A stretch of DNA of 64,000 nucleotides from an uncultured Bacillaceae bacterium (lineage in GTDB: Bacteria > Bacillota > Bacilli > Bacillales > Cytobacillaceae): the NCBI GenBank assembly GCA_937995745.1, contig CALKIU010000006.1, forward strand, positions 1 to 64,000. Direction: 5' to 3'. This document shows, in pieces, positions 7,963 through 16,843 of this stretch (positions within the stretch are counted from its first letter, which is position 1; each line of letters begins with the position of its first letter). The position numbers were made by a program, and so were the translations under genes. Below the pieces are notes generated by a model. The model had not been told where the DNA came from. It saw only the letters and a program-made list of their open reading frames with translations, and made no database searches.

Positions 7963-10236
7963 GTGACCGTAAAAGGACGGGTTCAGGGTGTTGGATTCCG
8001 TCCCTTTATTTTTCAATTGGCCGGAGAGTTCGCCGTTTCAGGAACGGTACAAAACAATATGGACGGGGTCAGGATTCATGCCGAGGGGGATGAGGAACGT
8101 CTTCGGGGCTTTGTCTCAGCCATTGGAAGAAAAGCGCCCCGGTTGGCGAGAATCGACGACGTGATCGTGGAAAAAACGGAACCGCGCGGATTTCGCGGGT
8201 TTCAAATCATTGAAAGCGACAAGGAAGGCAAGTCGTCTCTCGTCATTCCCGTCGATTCGGCCGTATGCGACGAATGTCTTGCGGAAATGCGGGATCCGGA
8301 AAATTTTCGCTACCATTATCCTTTAATCAATTGTACCCAGTGCGGTCCCCGCTACACGATCATCGACGCTCTGCCTTATGACCGTCCGTATACTTCCATG
8401 AAAGAATTTGCGATGTGCGAGAAATGCAGCGATGAGTATCACGATCCGTCCAACCGGCGCCATCATGCCCAGCCGATCGCCTGTTGGACGTGCGGCCCCG
8501 CAGTATCGCTTCTAGACATGACGGGGAAAACGGTGGCCGAGGGGGATGCCGCCTTAGAAAAAACGGCCGCGCTGCTTAACGAAGGAAAAATTGTCGCCGT
8601 CAAAGGAATCGGCGGATACCACCTTGCTTGTGACGCCTTTAATGAGGAAACGGTCAAATCTCTCCGGCAGCGGAAAAAACGGCCGCAGCGCCCGTTGGCT
8701 GTTATGGCGGCCCATCTGGAAGCCGTGGAACGGATTTGTTATGCGTCATCTAAAGAAAAGGACATTCTCGCATCGCCGGAAGCGCCGATTGTCATCTTGC
8801 GGAAAAAAGCATCCGGAGGACTGGCGGAAAGCGTTGCTCCCGGAATGGGGACGATCGGGGTCATGCTCCCGTATACCCCTGTCCATCATCTGCTTTTTGA
8901 CCATGGGGCCGTGCCGGTCCTTGTGATGACAAGCGCCAACCCGTCCGGACTGCCGATGCTTTATAAAGACGAAGAAGCTCTTTCTTATTTGCACGGCATC
9001 GCAGATTATGTCCTTTCCAATAACAGAGAAATTCTCCATCCGATCGATGATTCGGTCGTGCAAGTAGTCGACGGAAAGCTTATGTTTCACCGCCGGGCCC
9101 GCGGTTTTGTTCCCGATCCGCTGGAGACGCGCCATCCTGTCCACAACATCGTCGCCCTCGGCCCCCAGCAAAAAAACACCTTTGCCATCGGGCGGCACGG
9201 ACAAATTTTTGTCGGCCCCCATATCGGGGATATGGAGCATCTCGAGGTAGCGGAGCATTTTAAAAAAGAATTTTCCCACCTGATGAAATGGATGGGAACT
9301 TCGGGGGCAACCGTCGCCGTGGATATGCATCCCCAATATACCACGACGCTGATGGCGGAGGAAATGGACGCCGACGTGGTTCCGGTCCAGCACCATCATG
9401 CCCATCTGGTTTCTTGTATGGAGGACAATCAAATCTCCGGTCCCGTTTTCGGGATTATTTTGGACGGTACCGGCTACGGAGAAGACGGGAATATTTGGGG
9501 ATTTGAAATTTTGTACGGTGACGAGAAAAGGTATAAGCGGCTCGCCCATCTCGCATATACCCACCTGCCCGGAGGAGAGAAGGCGGTCCGCGAACCGTGG
9601 CGCAACGCCGTTGCCATGCTGATTGATTATTTCGGGGAAGAAGGGCTGGAATATGCCCGCACGCTTTTTGGCGCCCGGGAAACGGAAATTTCCATCATTG
9701 CCAACATGGTAAAGAAAGGAATCAACAGTCCGCTGGCGGGGACATGCGGCCGTCTGTTTGATGCGGTCAGCGCCATTTTGGGTGTGTGTGAAATATCCAC
9801 TTACGACGGGGAAGCGGCCATCCGCTTGTCGGAAATAATGACGGAGTGCCGCGGCGACCGGCAATCTCCGTATCCGTTCACGATTATTGACGGCGAAGGG
9901 GAAGCCGACACGATCGATTTTTCTCCCGCTTTGCGGGAAATTGTTGAGGAGCGCCTGTCCGGTACGGATACAAAAACGATTGTTCACCGTTTCCATGAAA
10001 CCGTGGCGGAAGCTTGCGTCCGCTGCGTCAGAAAATGGACCGCAAAACATGAGGAGATGAACAAAAAGGCGGTTCTGTCGGGAGGGAGCTTTCATAATCC
10101 CTTTTTAACCGTGGAAATATCGCGCCGCCTGCGGGAGTGCGGATTTACTGTTTACACGCACGGAAAAGTGCCGTGCGGCGACGGAGGCATTTCGCTTGGA
10201 CAACTCATCGTTGCGGCCAATAAGAAAAACACTTAA
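7963..10236 (+). CDS. hypF: carbamoyltransferase HypF (cyanide ligand synthesis)
   Basis: A 757-residue protein that turns carbamoyl phosphate into the thiocarbamate on HypE used for the cyanide ligands. Domains in order: acylphosphatase-like (VKGRVQGVGFRPF), two zinc-finger pairs (CDECLAEM, CTQCGPRYT, CEKCSDEY, CWTCGP), a YrdC-like domain (KGIGGYHLACDA) and a Kae1-like C-terminal domain (HHHAHLVSCM, GTGYGEDGNIWGFE). The GTG at 7963 is favoured since AGGAGC lies seven bases upstream; the overlapping GTG at 7957 is too close to it. Confidence 0.94.
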   Translation: MTVKGRVQGVGFRPFIFQLAGEFAVSGTVQNNMDGVRIHAEGDEERLRGFVSAIGRKAPRLARIDDVIVEKTEPRGFRGFQIIESDKEGKSSLVIPVDSAVCDECLAEMRDPENFRYHYPLINCTQCGPRYTIIDALPYDRPYTSMKEFAMCEKCSDEYHDPSNRRHHAQPIACWTCGPAVSLLDMTGKTVAEGDAALEKTAALLNEGKIVAVKGIGGYHLACDAFNEETVKSLRQRKKRPQRPLAVMAAHLEAVERICYASSKEKDILASPEAPIVILRKKASGGLAESVAPGMGTIGVMLPYTPVHHLLFDHGAVPVLVMTSANPSGLPMLYKDEEALSYLHGIADYVLSNNREILHPIDDSVVQVVDGKLMFHRRARGFVPDPLETRHPVHNIVALGPQQKNTFAIGRHGQIFVGPHIGDMEHLEVAEHFKKEFSHLMKWMGTSGATVAVDMHPQYTTTLMAEEMDADVVPVQHHHAHLVSCMEDNQISGPVFGIILDGTGYGEDGNIWGFEILYGDEKRYKRLAHLAYTHLPGGEKAVREPWRNAVAMLIDYFGEEGLEYARTLFGARETEISIIANMVKKGINSPLAGTCGRLFDAVSAILGVCEISTYDGEAAIRLSEIMTECRGDRQSPYPFTIIDGEGEADTIDFSPALREIVEERLSGTDTKTIVHRFHETVAEACVRCVRKWTAKHEEMNKKAVLSGGSFHNPFLTVEISRRLRECGFTVYTHGKVPCGDGGISLGQLIVAANKKNT

Positions 10237-10369
10237 ATTCCGCCGTCAGTTTGCGGGGGTTCTCAAATGAAAACCGCACGGAGAAGCGGATGTATTATCG
10301 CGACATCAAGTCCGGGCACGTCATGAAAACCTTTTGCCCGGAAAATCATCGTCTTAAGGGGGAATAAAC

Positions 10370-10597
10370 ATGTGCGTTGGTGTGCCGGCAAAAGTAATTG
10401 AGAAACACGAATATTCTGCAGTGGTCGATGTCATGGGTTCACAAATAACGGTGGGAATCATCTTTGTTCCGGAGGTGGAAGTGGGCGATTACGTTATTGT
10501 TCACGCGGGTCAGGCGATGTCGATTATAGACGAGGAGAACGCAAAGCTGAGCATAGAGGAATGGAGGCGCCTTGCCGATGCAAGAACTTCTCAATGA
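10370..10597 (+). CDS. hypC: hydrogenase assembly chaperone HypC
   Basis: A 75-residue chaperone with the family-defining N-terminus MCVGVPAKV; the Cys after the start Met binds the iron centre shared with HypD. A strong site (AAGGGGGAA) precedes the ATG. A 133-base gap separates it from hypF, the only sizeable gap inside the operon. The 3' end overlaps hypD by about 20 bases. Confidence 0.94.
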   Translation: MCVGVPAKVIEKHEYSAVVDVMGSQITVGIIFVPEVEVGDYVIVHAGQAMSIIDEENAKLSIEEWRRLADARTSQ

Positions 10598-11687
10598 ATG
10601 TTCCAATCCGCAGTTGGGAAAAAAATTGCTCGCCAAAGTACAGGAAAGCGCGGCGGAGTTTAAAAAAAGATACGGCCGGAGACCGGCCATTATGGAAGTT
10701 TGCGGTTCCCACACCCATGCTTTGGCCGAAACGGGCATCAAAAAGGTTTTGAAAGATGATGTCAACTTGATTTCCGGGCCGGGCTGTCCGGTTTGCGTGA
10801 CCGACCAAAAATCGATTGATGCCATGATCAAACTGGCGGACGGACCGGACCGGATTATCTGCACGTTCGGCGATATGGTGCGCGTCCCGGGAACGGAGAG
10901 AAGCTTGCTGGAGGCCAAGACGGAAGGGAAAGACATCCGCATCGTTTACACTCCGACGGATGCCGTCAAAATTGCCCGGGAAAACCCGGAAAAGGAAGTC
11001 ATTTTTCTCGGAATCGGGTTTGAGACGACCATCCCCATTTTGGCGGTTGCCCTCCAGGAAGCATTGCAACAAGATGTAGGGAACTTCTCGATGTGGATGA
11101 CGACGAAACTGGTCGAACCGATTTTGCGGGCATTGCTTGATGCGAAGGAAACGAACATTGACGGATTTCTTCTGCCGGGACACGTTTCCATCGTTCTCGG
11201 CAAAAACGGGTATCGGTATTTGGCGGAAGAGTACCGTATTCCCGGAGTGATCGCCGGCTTTGAGTCGGTGGAAATGCTCAGTTCCATTTATAAATTGATT
11301 AGGCAGCTGCTTGAAGGACGGGCGGAGATTGAAAACGATTATTCCTTTGTGGTGACGGACGAAGGAAATCCCGTAGCCAAGGCGCTGATTGAAAAATTTT
11401 TCGAGCCTGTGGACGAGCCGTGGCGGGGTATCGGCGTCATTCCGAAAAGCGGCATGGATATCAAGGATGAATATGCCCGGTTTAATGCGAAAAAACGGTT
11501 CCAAATCACTGTCGGAGAACCGCGGAAAACGAAATGCCGCTGCGGTGAAATTATCCGCGGCCTGGTAACTCCGGAAGAATGTCCTTTGTTTGGGAAGGCG
11601 TGCACACCGCTTAAACCGATCGGACCGTGTATGGTCTCGGCAGAAGGGACTTGCGCCGCCCACTATCAATACATGAGGGAGGATTAA
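10578..11687 (+). CDS. hypD: hydrogenase maturation protein HypD
   Basis: A 369-residue iron-sulfur protein that, with HypC, carries the Fe(CN)2CO group before insertion. Motifs: VCGSHTHALAETG, GPGCPVCVTDQKS, GFETTIP, LLPGHVSIVLG, and the C-terminal cluster-binding cysteines in KCRCGEIIRG, ECPLFGKAC and IGPCMVSAEGTC. ATG at 10578 lies ten bases after GGAGG; the TTG at 10572 is an alternative that adds two residues. The start overlaps hypC. Confidence 0.94.
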   Translation: MQELLNECSNPQLGKKLLAKVQESAAEFKKRYGRRPAIMEVCGSHTHALAETGIKKVLKDDVNLISGPGCPVCVTDQKSIDAMIKLADGPDRIICTFGDMVRVPGTERSLLEAKTEGKDIRIVYTPTDAVKIARENPEKEVIFLGIGFETTIPILAVALQEALQQDVGNFSMWMTTKLVEPILRALLDAKETNIDGFLLPGHVSIVLGKNGYRYLAEEYRIPGVIAGFESVEMLSSIYKLIRQLLEGRAEIENDYSFVVTDEGNPVAKALIEKFFEPVDEPWRGIGVIPKSGMDIKDEYARFNAKKRFQITVGEPRKTKCRCGEIIRGLVTPEECPLFGKACTPLKPIGPCMVSAEGTCAAHYQYMRED

Positions 11688-11690
11688 CGA

Positions 11691-12698
11691 ATGGCGGAAA
11701 GAATCAGTCTGGCCCATGGAGACGGCGGGGAGCTCGCCCACCGTTTGATTGCCGATGTGTTTGTCCGCGCTTTCGGTCATACAGAAGAGGCACGGTTTGA
11801 TGCCGCCCTGTGTTCCGTACCTTCAGGAAAAATTGCGGTGACGACGGACAGCTTCGTTGTCAAACCGGCCTTTTTTCCCGGCGGAAACATCGGGAAACTG
11901 GCCGTTGCCGGCACCGTCAACGATTTGGCGGTCAGCGGCGCTGTTCCCCTGTATTTGACTGCCGGATTTATGATTGAAGAAGGTTTTAAAATCAAGGACT
12001 TGAAAGAAATTGTGCAAACGATGGCCGCCGAAGCGGAGAAAGCGAATGTGCGCATCATTGCCGGGGATACGAAAGTCGTGGAGAAAGGGAGCATCGACGG
12101 CATTTACATCAATACCACCGGCGTCGGTTATTATGCGGACGGGAAACTGCCGGTCAATCCCGCGGAAATGGAGCCCGGTGACGCCATCATCGTGAACGGC
12201 ACAATCGGCGATCACGGAGTCGCCGTTCTGGCAGCCCGGGGCGAATTGGGCATTACGACCGAGTTGCCGAGCGACTGCGCGTCTCTAAACGGCTTAATTC
12301 AAAGCGTGCTGTCAGAAACGGACGGAGTAAGAATTATGCGCGATCCGACGCGGGGAGGTTTGGCGACGACGCTCGTTGAAATTGCCGAAGATTTCAAGGC
12401 GACGTTGGAAATTGAAGAGGAACTCGTCCCCGTCCGTCCGGAAGTGCAGGGGGCGTGCGACATCCTCGGCTATGATCCTCTTTATTTGGCCAATGAGGGA
12501 AAAGTGATTTTTATTGTCAAAAAAGGAGAGGAAGAACGGGTTCTTCAATTGTTGCGGAAGCATGAGCTCGGGAAAAATGCCGCCGTCATCGGACGGGTGG
12601 CCAACCGGGAAAAAGGGCAGCTTCATTTAAGAACGGCTTTGGGCAGCACGAGAAGGCTGCACCGGCTGTCCGGGATGATGCTGCCGAGAATTTGCTAA
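11691..12698 (+). CDS. hypE: hydrogenase maturation protein HypE
   Basis: A 335-residue PurM-like ATPase that dehydrates the carbamoylated C-terminal cysteine to the thiocyanate donating cyanide to iron. It starts with ISLAHGDGGELAHRLI and has TVNDLAVSGAVPLYL and MRDPTRGGLATTLVE. It ends in the obligatory PRIC, whose last Cys is the reaction site. It starts three bases after hypD. It is the last gene of the hydrogenase operon; no classic terminator is seen directly after it. Confidence 0.95.
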   Translation: MAERISLAHGDGGELAHRLIADVFVRAFGHTEEARFDAALCSVPSGKIAVTTDSFVVKPAFFPGGNIGKLAVAGTVNDLAVSGAVPLYLTAGFMIEEGFKIKDLKEIVQTMAAEAEKANVRIIAGDTKVVEKGSIDGIYINTTGVGYYADGKLPVNPAEMEPGDAIIVNGTIGDHGVAVLAARGELGITTELPSDCASLNGLIQSVLSETDGVRIMRDPTRGGLATTLVEIAEDFKATLEIEEELVPVRPEVQGACDILGYDPLYLANEGKVIFIVKKGEEERVLQLLRKHELGKNAAVIGRVANREKGQLHLRTALGSTRRLHRLSGMMLPRIC

Positions 12699-13186
12699 TA
12701 TTTTTATAAAGCAATATAAAAGGGGCTGTCCAAAAGCGTCATCGTCCAAAAATGTGGCTTGTAAAATATGAAAATAACGCTTTTAGGGCAGCCAATTCTT
12801 TTGCTTCGACTGACAACGGGACGCACTGTTGGTGAAAAAATAGATCTATTTCCCGGAAAATGGTCGAAGTGCATGCTGAACAAAGTCCGGCGGGCATGGA
12901 AAATGACTCGAATTTTCATACAACCCCTTTTTAAAAATTTTTTGGGCCAGGCCTTCCAAGCCTTTCGCTCCATTGAGTTTTTTCCGGGCACAGGACAAAG
13001 CGATAAGGTTTTCAATGAGTTGGTCCTCAAACAGGCGTGATGTCAACCAAGCGTGCCGATTTTTCAAGCCTGTGCCATATATGCAGGACAGAAATTGCTC
13101 CTCTTAAACGAAATGTAAGAAAGCTGCCCAACCATAACGGGCAGCCCCAAAAAAACGCAGCGATAGGTCAGACAGCTTTTTTGGCG
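12699..13186. other. repeat-rich remnant between convergent operons, possibly a decayed insertion element
   Basis: A 427-base core (12722-13148) begins GGGGCTGTCC and ends with its near reverse complement GGGCAGCCCC (9 of 10). Further copies of the GGCTGyCC word occur at 12787 and 13123, and the first arm also pairs with CGCTTTTAGGGCAGCC at 12778-12793. Minus-strand frames of 73-108 codons are broken and not recognised. The ends look like those of insertion elements, but no target duplication is clear, and the right-hand repeat also forms the tup terminator. Confidence 0.35.
13117..13145 (-). terminator. probable terminator of the tup operon
   Basis: On the minus strand GCTGCCC pairs with GGGCAGC across a 9-base loop and is followed by TTTCTT. 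It lies about 40 bases past the tupC stop. The T-run is imperfect, so confidence is moderate. Confidence 0.5.
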
Positions 13187-13921
13187 TTATTTGATAAAAG
13201 AACTCCACTCATTGATAAACGGCGCCGTTGTCTCATTGGGGGCTTGGATGACTTTCGGTGTTTCACCCACTTGGCGGATTTTTCCGTCCATTAAAATGGC
13301 CAGTTTGTCCGTCAAATACTTTACTTCCAAAAGATCATGGCTGACAAACACCGTCGTCGTGTTTGTCTTTTTCAAGATCTCCTTCAATTCTCTGAGAAGT
13401 TGGATTTTTGTGGGAAAATCCAAAGAAGCAAAAGGCTCGTCCAAAAACAGTACTTCCGGTTCAAGAACCATCGCCCGGGCAAGATTCACCCTCTGTGCCT
13501 CTCCTCCGGATAATTGATGGGCATGTTTTTTGGCGAGATGGGTAATATTAAAAATGTCAAGCCAATGTTCCACCTTTTCTTTTATCTCTTTTTTGGGCAG
13601 TTTGCGGATTTTCAGACCGATGGCGACATTTTGATATACGGTCGTATTCAACAGGGAAGCCTGCTGCATGGCGATGGCAAATTTTCTGCGGACATCGAGT
13701 GTGATATTGTCTTTCCTGATCTTTTTTTGTTTATATTCAATGTTTCCTTCGCTTGGAAAATCAAGGAATGCCAACAGTTTCAGCAGCGTGCTTTTACCCG
13801 CCCCGTTCGGCCCCATAATTCCCATGATTTCATTTTCTTCCACGGCAAATTCCGGAATATTGAGAATTGTTCTTTGATTAATCTTATAGACGACATTGTG
13901 CATTTTCAATAACGGGTTCAT
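13187..13921 (-). CDS. tupC: tungstate-type ABC transporter ATP-binding protein
   Basis: A 244-residue ABC ATPase. Walker A is GPNGAGKSTLLK, the signature is LSGGEAQRVNLARAM, Walker B is VLFLDEPFASLD, and the H-loop is VFVSHD. It lacks the long C-terminal molybdenum-binding domain of ModC, as is usual for TupC. The ATG overlaps the permease stop by four bases. Last gene of the regulator-tupA-tupB-tupC unit. Specificity is inferred from the binding protein TupA, so molybdate cannot be excluded. Confidence 0.85.
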   Translation of the reverse strand: MNPLLKMHNVVYKINQRTILNIPEFAVEENEIMGIMGPNGAGKSTLLKLLAFLDFPSEGNIEYKQKKIRKDNITLDVRRKFAIAMQQASLLNTTVYQNVAIGLKIRKLPKKEIKEKVEHWLDIFNITHLAKKHAHQLSGGEAQRVNLARAMVLEPEVLFLDEPFASLDFPTKIQLLRELKEILKKTNTTTVFVSHDLLEVKYLTDKLAILMDGKIRQVGETPKVIQAPNETTAPFINEWSSFIK

Positions 13922-14616
13922 GCCTTTTTGCTCCTTTGCTGCATGTGCGTTAACAGGAAAGTAATGAGAAAAGCGATTCCCATGAGAACGAATGATAAGG
14001 CAAAGGCGATATCAAAATTGCCTTTGGATACTTCCATCACAATCGCCGTTGTTAAAATCCTTGTTTCTCCCCGCAAGTTTCCGCCAACCATTTGGGCGGC
14101 TCCCACCTCGGCGATGACTCTTCCAAATCCGGCGATGATGGCCGCGAGGATCGAAACTCTTGTTTCCAGCAATAAAATTTTCAACGTCTGCGCTTTTGTC
14201 GGACCCAGAGCTTTTATTTGCAGCAGCATTTTTTCATCGATTTGCTGAAAAGCGCTCGCCGTCAGACCGGTAATAATCGGGAACGAGACCAGCACTTGCG
14301 CAATTACAATCGCGGTCGGCGTAAACAAAAGGGAAAGATTCCCCAATGGGCCGGAGCGCCATAAGAAGATGGTGACCCATAAACCGGCCACGACCGGAGG
14401 CAGACCCATCAATATATTGATAATCGTCAAAATAAACTTTCTGCCTCTGAATCTTTTTAATCCGAGGAATACTCCGCAAGGAATGCCGAGGATCGTGCTG
14501 ATGATGACGGCCGTCACGGAGACCCTGATTGTCCGGAAGGCGATTTCAAATACTTCGGGATCGCCCTTGATAAGCATTTCAAAAGCTTTTATTAAACCTT
14601 CGACTAGCAGATCCAA
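13918..14616 (-). CDS. tupB: tungstate-type ABC transporter permease
   Basis: A 232-residue membrane protein with five or six hydrophobic helices. It has the coupling-loop motif typical of binding-protein-dependent permeases near residues 145-165 (IKALGPTKAQTLKILLLE) and the conserved FGRVIAEVGAAQMVGGN. It belongs to the molybdate/tungstate/sulfate permease class. The TTG start follows GAGGAGAG by about ten bases. The 123-base gap from tupA holds a strong hairpin. Confidence 0.86.
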   Translation of the reverse strand: MDLLVEGLIKAFEMLIKGDPEVFEIAFRTIRVSVTAVIISTILGIPCGVFLGLKRFRGRKFILTIINILMGLPPVVAGLWVTIFLWRSGPLGNLSLLFTPTAIVIAQVLVSFPIITGLTASAFQQIDEKMLLQIKALGPTKAQTLKILLLETRVSILAAIIAGFGRVIAEVGAAQMVGGNLRGETRILTTAIVMEVSKGNFDIAFALSFVLMGIAFLITFLLTHMQQRSKKA

Positions 14617-14681
14617 ATTTCTTCAGCTCTCCTCGTTCCCGGGTGGGACCCGGAAATTTTTTTGCGCCAAAAAATTCACCA

Positions 14682-14723
14682 CAAAGCCCGGTAAGAGCAT
14701 GAGAATATGTCTACCGGGCTTTG
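14682..14723. terminator. tupA-tupB intercistronic hairpin, probable attenuator
   Basis: CAAAGCCCGGTA and TACCGGGCTTTG are perfect 12-bp arms around an 18-base loop. On the minus strand the stem is followed by an interrupted T-run. It probably lowers read-through or protects the tupA message, giving more binding protein than permease, as is common in ABC importer operons. Confidence 0.6.
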
Positions 14724-14739
14724 CGGCAGCGAATCCTTG

Positions 14740-15615
14740 CTATTCAGCGTATTTGAAGAACAAGGATTGACCGTATTTATCCTTTCCGAATTCTTCAATG
14801 GCATCTTGGACTTCATCGTCAATCATAAATTCAACCCAGGCTTTGGCCCCTTCTTTGTTGATTTTATCACTTTTCTCCGGATTTACTTGCATGACATGGT
14901 AAATATTTAAGAGCTGTTCGTCGCCTTCAACGATAATTTCCATATCCGGATAATTTTCTTTCTGTGCCAAGTAAGTGCCTCTGTCCGTTAACACATAAGC
15001 GTTCTTCTCTGAAGCGATCCGAAGGGTGTTCCCCATTCCTTGTCCTGTTTCCAGATAATTGTTATTTTCTGTCGGGTCGATGCCGAGAGCATTCCAGATG
15101 GCCATTTCTTTTTTATGAGTTCCGGAATCGTCAGCCCTCGATGCAAATGCCACTTTGTTTTCATGGATGATTTTGAATGCTTCTTCAACGCTTTTTCCTT
15201 TAATGCCGGCCGGATCATCAGCAGGACCGGCGATAACATAGTCATTATACATGACCCGTTTGTAGTTGATGACATCGCCGTTATCGACGAGTTCTTTTTC
15301 GGATTCCGGAGCATGGGTGAGGAGTACGTCAGCTTCTCCGCGTTTTCCCATTTCAAGGGCTTGTCCCGTTCCGACGGCAATGATTTGCACATTGTACGGA
15401 TATTTTTCTTCGAACATCGGGACAAGCAGTTCTTCCAGCAGCCCGCTGTCATGGGTGCTTGTCGTCGTCGCTAAAATTAAATCGGTTACTTCCGTTTCCT
15501 CTTTGCCGGTTTTGTCGGCACTTTTGTCCGCTTCGTCATCGGTGTTGCCGCATGCGCCGAGGAAAAGGAAGGCAAACGCAATCAAGCTGAAAAATAGAAG
15601 TTTTCTCAACTTCAT
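14740..15615 (-). CDS. tupA: tungstate-binding lipoprotein of ABC transporter
   Basis: A 291-residue lipoprotein: signal peptide with lipobox LGAC near residue 22, then an acidic linker and a periplasmic-binding fold. The sequence ATTTSTHDSGLLEELLVPMF is the hallmark of TupA/WtpA-like oxyanion binders, and the ADVLLTHAPESEKELV and DDSGTHKKE segments line the anion site in this family. The ATG follows AGGAGG and lies three bases after the regulator stop. It should capture tungstate (or molybdate) outside the cell for molybdopterin-type enzymes, none of which is encoded in this window. Confidence 0.88.
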   Translation of the reverse strand: MKLRKLLFFSLIAFAFLFLGACGNTDDEADKSADKTGKEETEVTDLILATTTSTHDSGLLEELLVPMFEEKYPYNVQIIAVGTGQALEMGKRGEADVLLTHAPESEKELVDNGDVINYKRVMYNDYVIAGPADDPAGIKGKSVEEAFKIIHENKVAFASRADDSGTHKKEMAIWNALGIDPTENNNYLETGQGMGNTLRIASEKNAYVLTDRGTYLAQKENYPDMEIIVEGDEQLLNIYHVMQVNPEKSDKINKEGAKAWVEFMIDDEVQDAIEEFGKDKYGQSLFFKYAE

Positions 15616-15618
15616 GTT

Positions 15619-16545
15619 CTATTCCTCCTGTCTATTACTATAAATAATTTTGCCGAATTCCTCAAAATCATACCCTTCCAGTGTGGCGACCGTTTCCTTG
15701 AAAGAGGTGAGTTGGATGATATCCAACAAAACTTTCAAAGCTTGTTCGTTTTTTGGCGTCCAATGAAGGACGAGATCAAAGTTTTCTTTCGTTATCGGTA
15801 TGAAGTCAAGATTCAGCTGTTCGGCAGCTGACCGGATCCCGAGGGCGCAATCGGCTTTCCCGTTGCTGATCTGTGCGGCAACGGATAAGTGATTCCACTC
15901 TTCGTTCTCGTAGCCCTTTATATCGGACGGAGAAATCTTTTCCCGGGCCAAGAAAGAATCGAGAAGAAACCGGGTTCCCGAGCCCCTTTGCCGGTTGACA
16001 ATCGTAATGTCGTCCCTGGTCAAGTCATGAAGTCCTTTTATTTCTTTCGGATTGCCTTTGGCAATGATCAGCCCTTGTTCCCGTCCGGCCAATCTTACAA
16101 CGGTCAGCGGTTCCAATACAAAAAACATTTTAATGAAGGGGAGGTTATATTCGCCTGTGGACGGATCGAACAAGTGCATGCATGCCACGTCGCATTGTCC
16201 CCGGTAGAGCATCAACAATCCTTCCAGGCTTCCGACGAACAAAGGACGCACCGTCAGAAAATCGGACTGGCCGGCAATGTATTTAATCAGGTGCTCCACT
16301 AAAAAGTCATGGCTTCCGGCAATATGAAGCGATTCGTTCCATTGTTCGGCCACAATCTCTTCTTTTCTGCCCGGCATGGTTGAACGGAGAGCTTTATACC
16401 TTTCCAATTCCGATTTTTCAATGCGCATTTTATTTCCGACTTTGATGGCATTCAGTTCTCCCCGCTTAATTAATTCATAAACGGTATGCTTTGAGATCCG
16501 GAATAACCGGGCTATCTCATCCGGAGTATACATTTCCTCATCCAA
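15619..16545 (-). CDS. HTH plus periplasmic-binding-like regulator of tup operon
   Basis: A 308-residue two-domain protein. Residues 1-55 form an excisionase/MerR-like helix-turn-helix (MYTPDEIARLFRISKHTVYELIKRGE). The remainder is a cytoplasmic PBP-like domain with SLEGLLMLYRGQCDVACMHL and NRQRGSGTRFLLDSF, related to molybdate-binding proteins. It therefore probably senses the oxyanion directly and controls the operon it heads. The TTG start is favoured over an ATG four codons on, because GGGGTGAAG precedes it. Specificity and sign of regulation are inferred. Confidence 0.82.
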   Translation of the reverse strand: MDEEMYTPDEIARLFRISKHTVYELIKRGELNAIKVGNKMRIEKSELERYKALRSTMPGRKEEIVAEQWNESLHIAGSHDFLVEHLIKYIAGQSDFLTVRPLFVGSLEGLLMLYRGQCDVACMHLFDPSTGEYNLPFIKMFFVLEPLTVVRLAGREQGLIIAKGNPKEIKGLHDLTRDDITIVNRQRGSGTRFLLDSFLAREKISPSDIKGYENEEWNHLSVAAQISNGKADCALGIRSAAEQLNLDFIPITKENFDLVLHWTPKNEQALKVLLDIIQLTSFKETVATLEGYDFEEFGKIIYSNRQEE

Positions 16546-16577
16546 TTTGTTTCTTCACCCCCTGGACCATAACTTAA

Positions 16578-16604
16578 AGATATCAAAAAATATGTAAAAT
16601 ATCT
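16578..16604. promoter_or_regulatory. inverted repeat upstream of the tup regulator
   Basis: AGATAT and ATATCT are separated by 15 AT-rich bases, about 33 bases before the regulator start. It is a possible self-control operator or simply AT-rich promoter DNA. The rest of the 298-base gap to the divergent gene (16546-16843) shows nothing else recognisable. Confidence 0.3.
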
Positions 16605-16843
16605 GTGACATTTTTGTGGTTTGTTTAGTTTTGTTTAAAATTATTTTTCGGTGTTCACATAAAGTTTACAATTATGGTTTTTCGGTTATGTTCTGAAACC
16701 GCCATTTAAAAACAGTTTGTGCTGAATTTGCCATGAATCTGCTCGCTAAAAGCAAAAAAATCCAATACAATAATAGTAGGAATAAAAAGAACCTTCCGAA
16801 AGATAATTTTTTTCTTTCATCACTATGTAAGTAGGTGAATGGA

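Noticed and set aside
8746..10095. 449-codon open frame on the minus strand inside hypF
   Set aside because: It is the complement of a strongly conserved hypF reading frame, has no ribosome site and reads as low-complexity His/Arg/Gly-rich shadow sequence.
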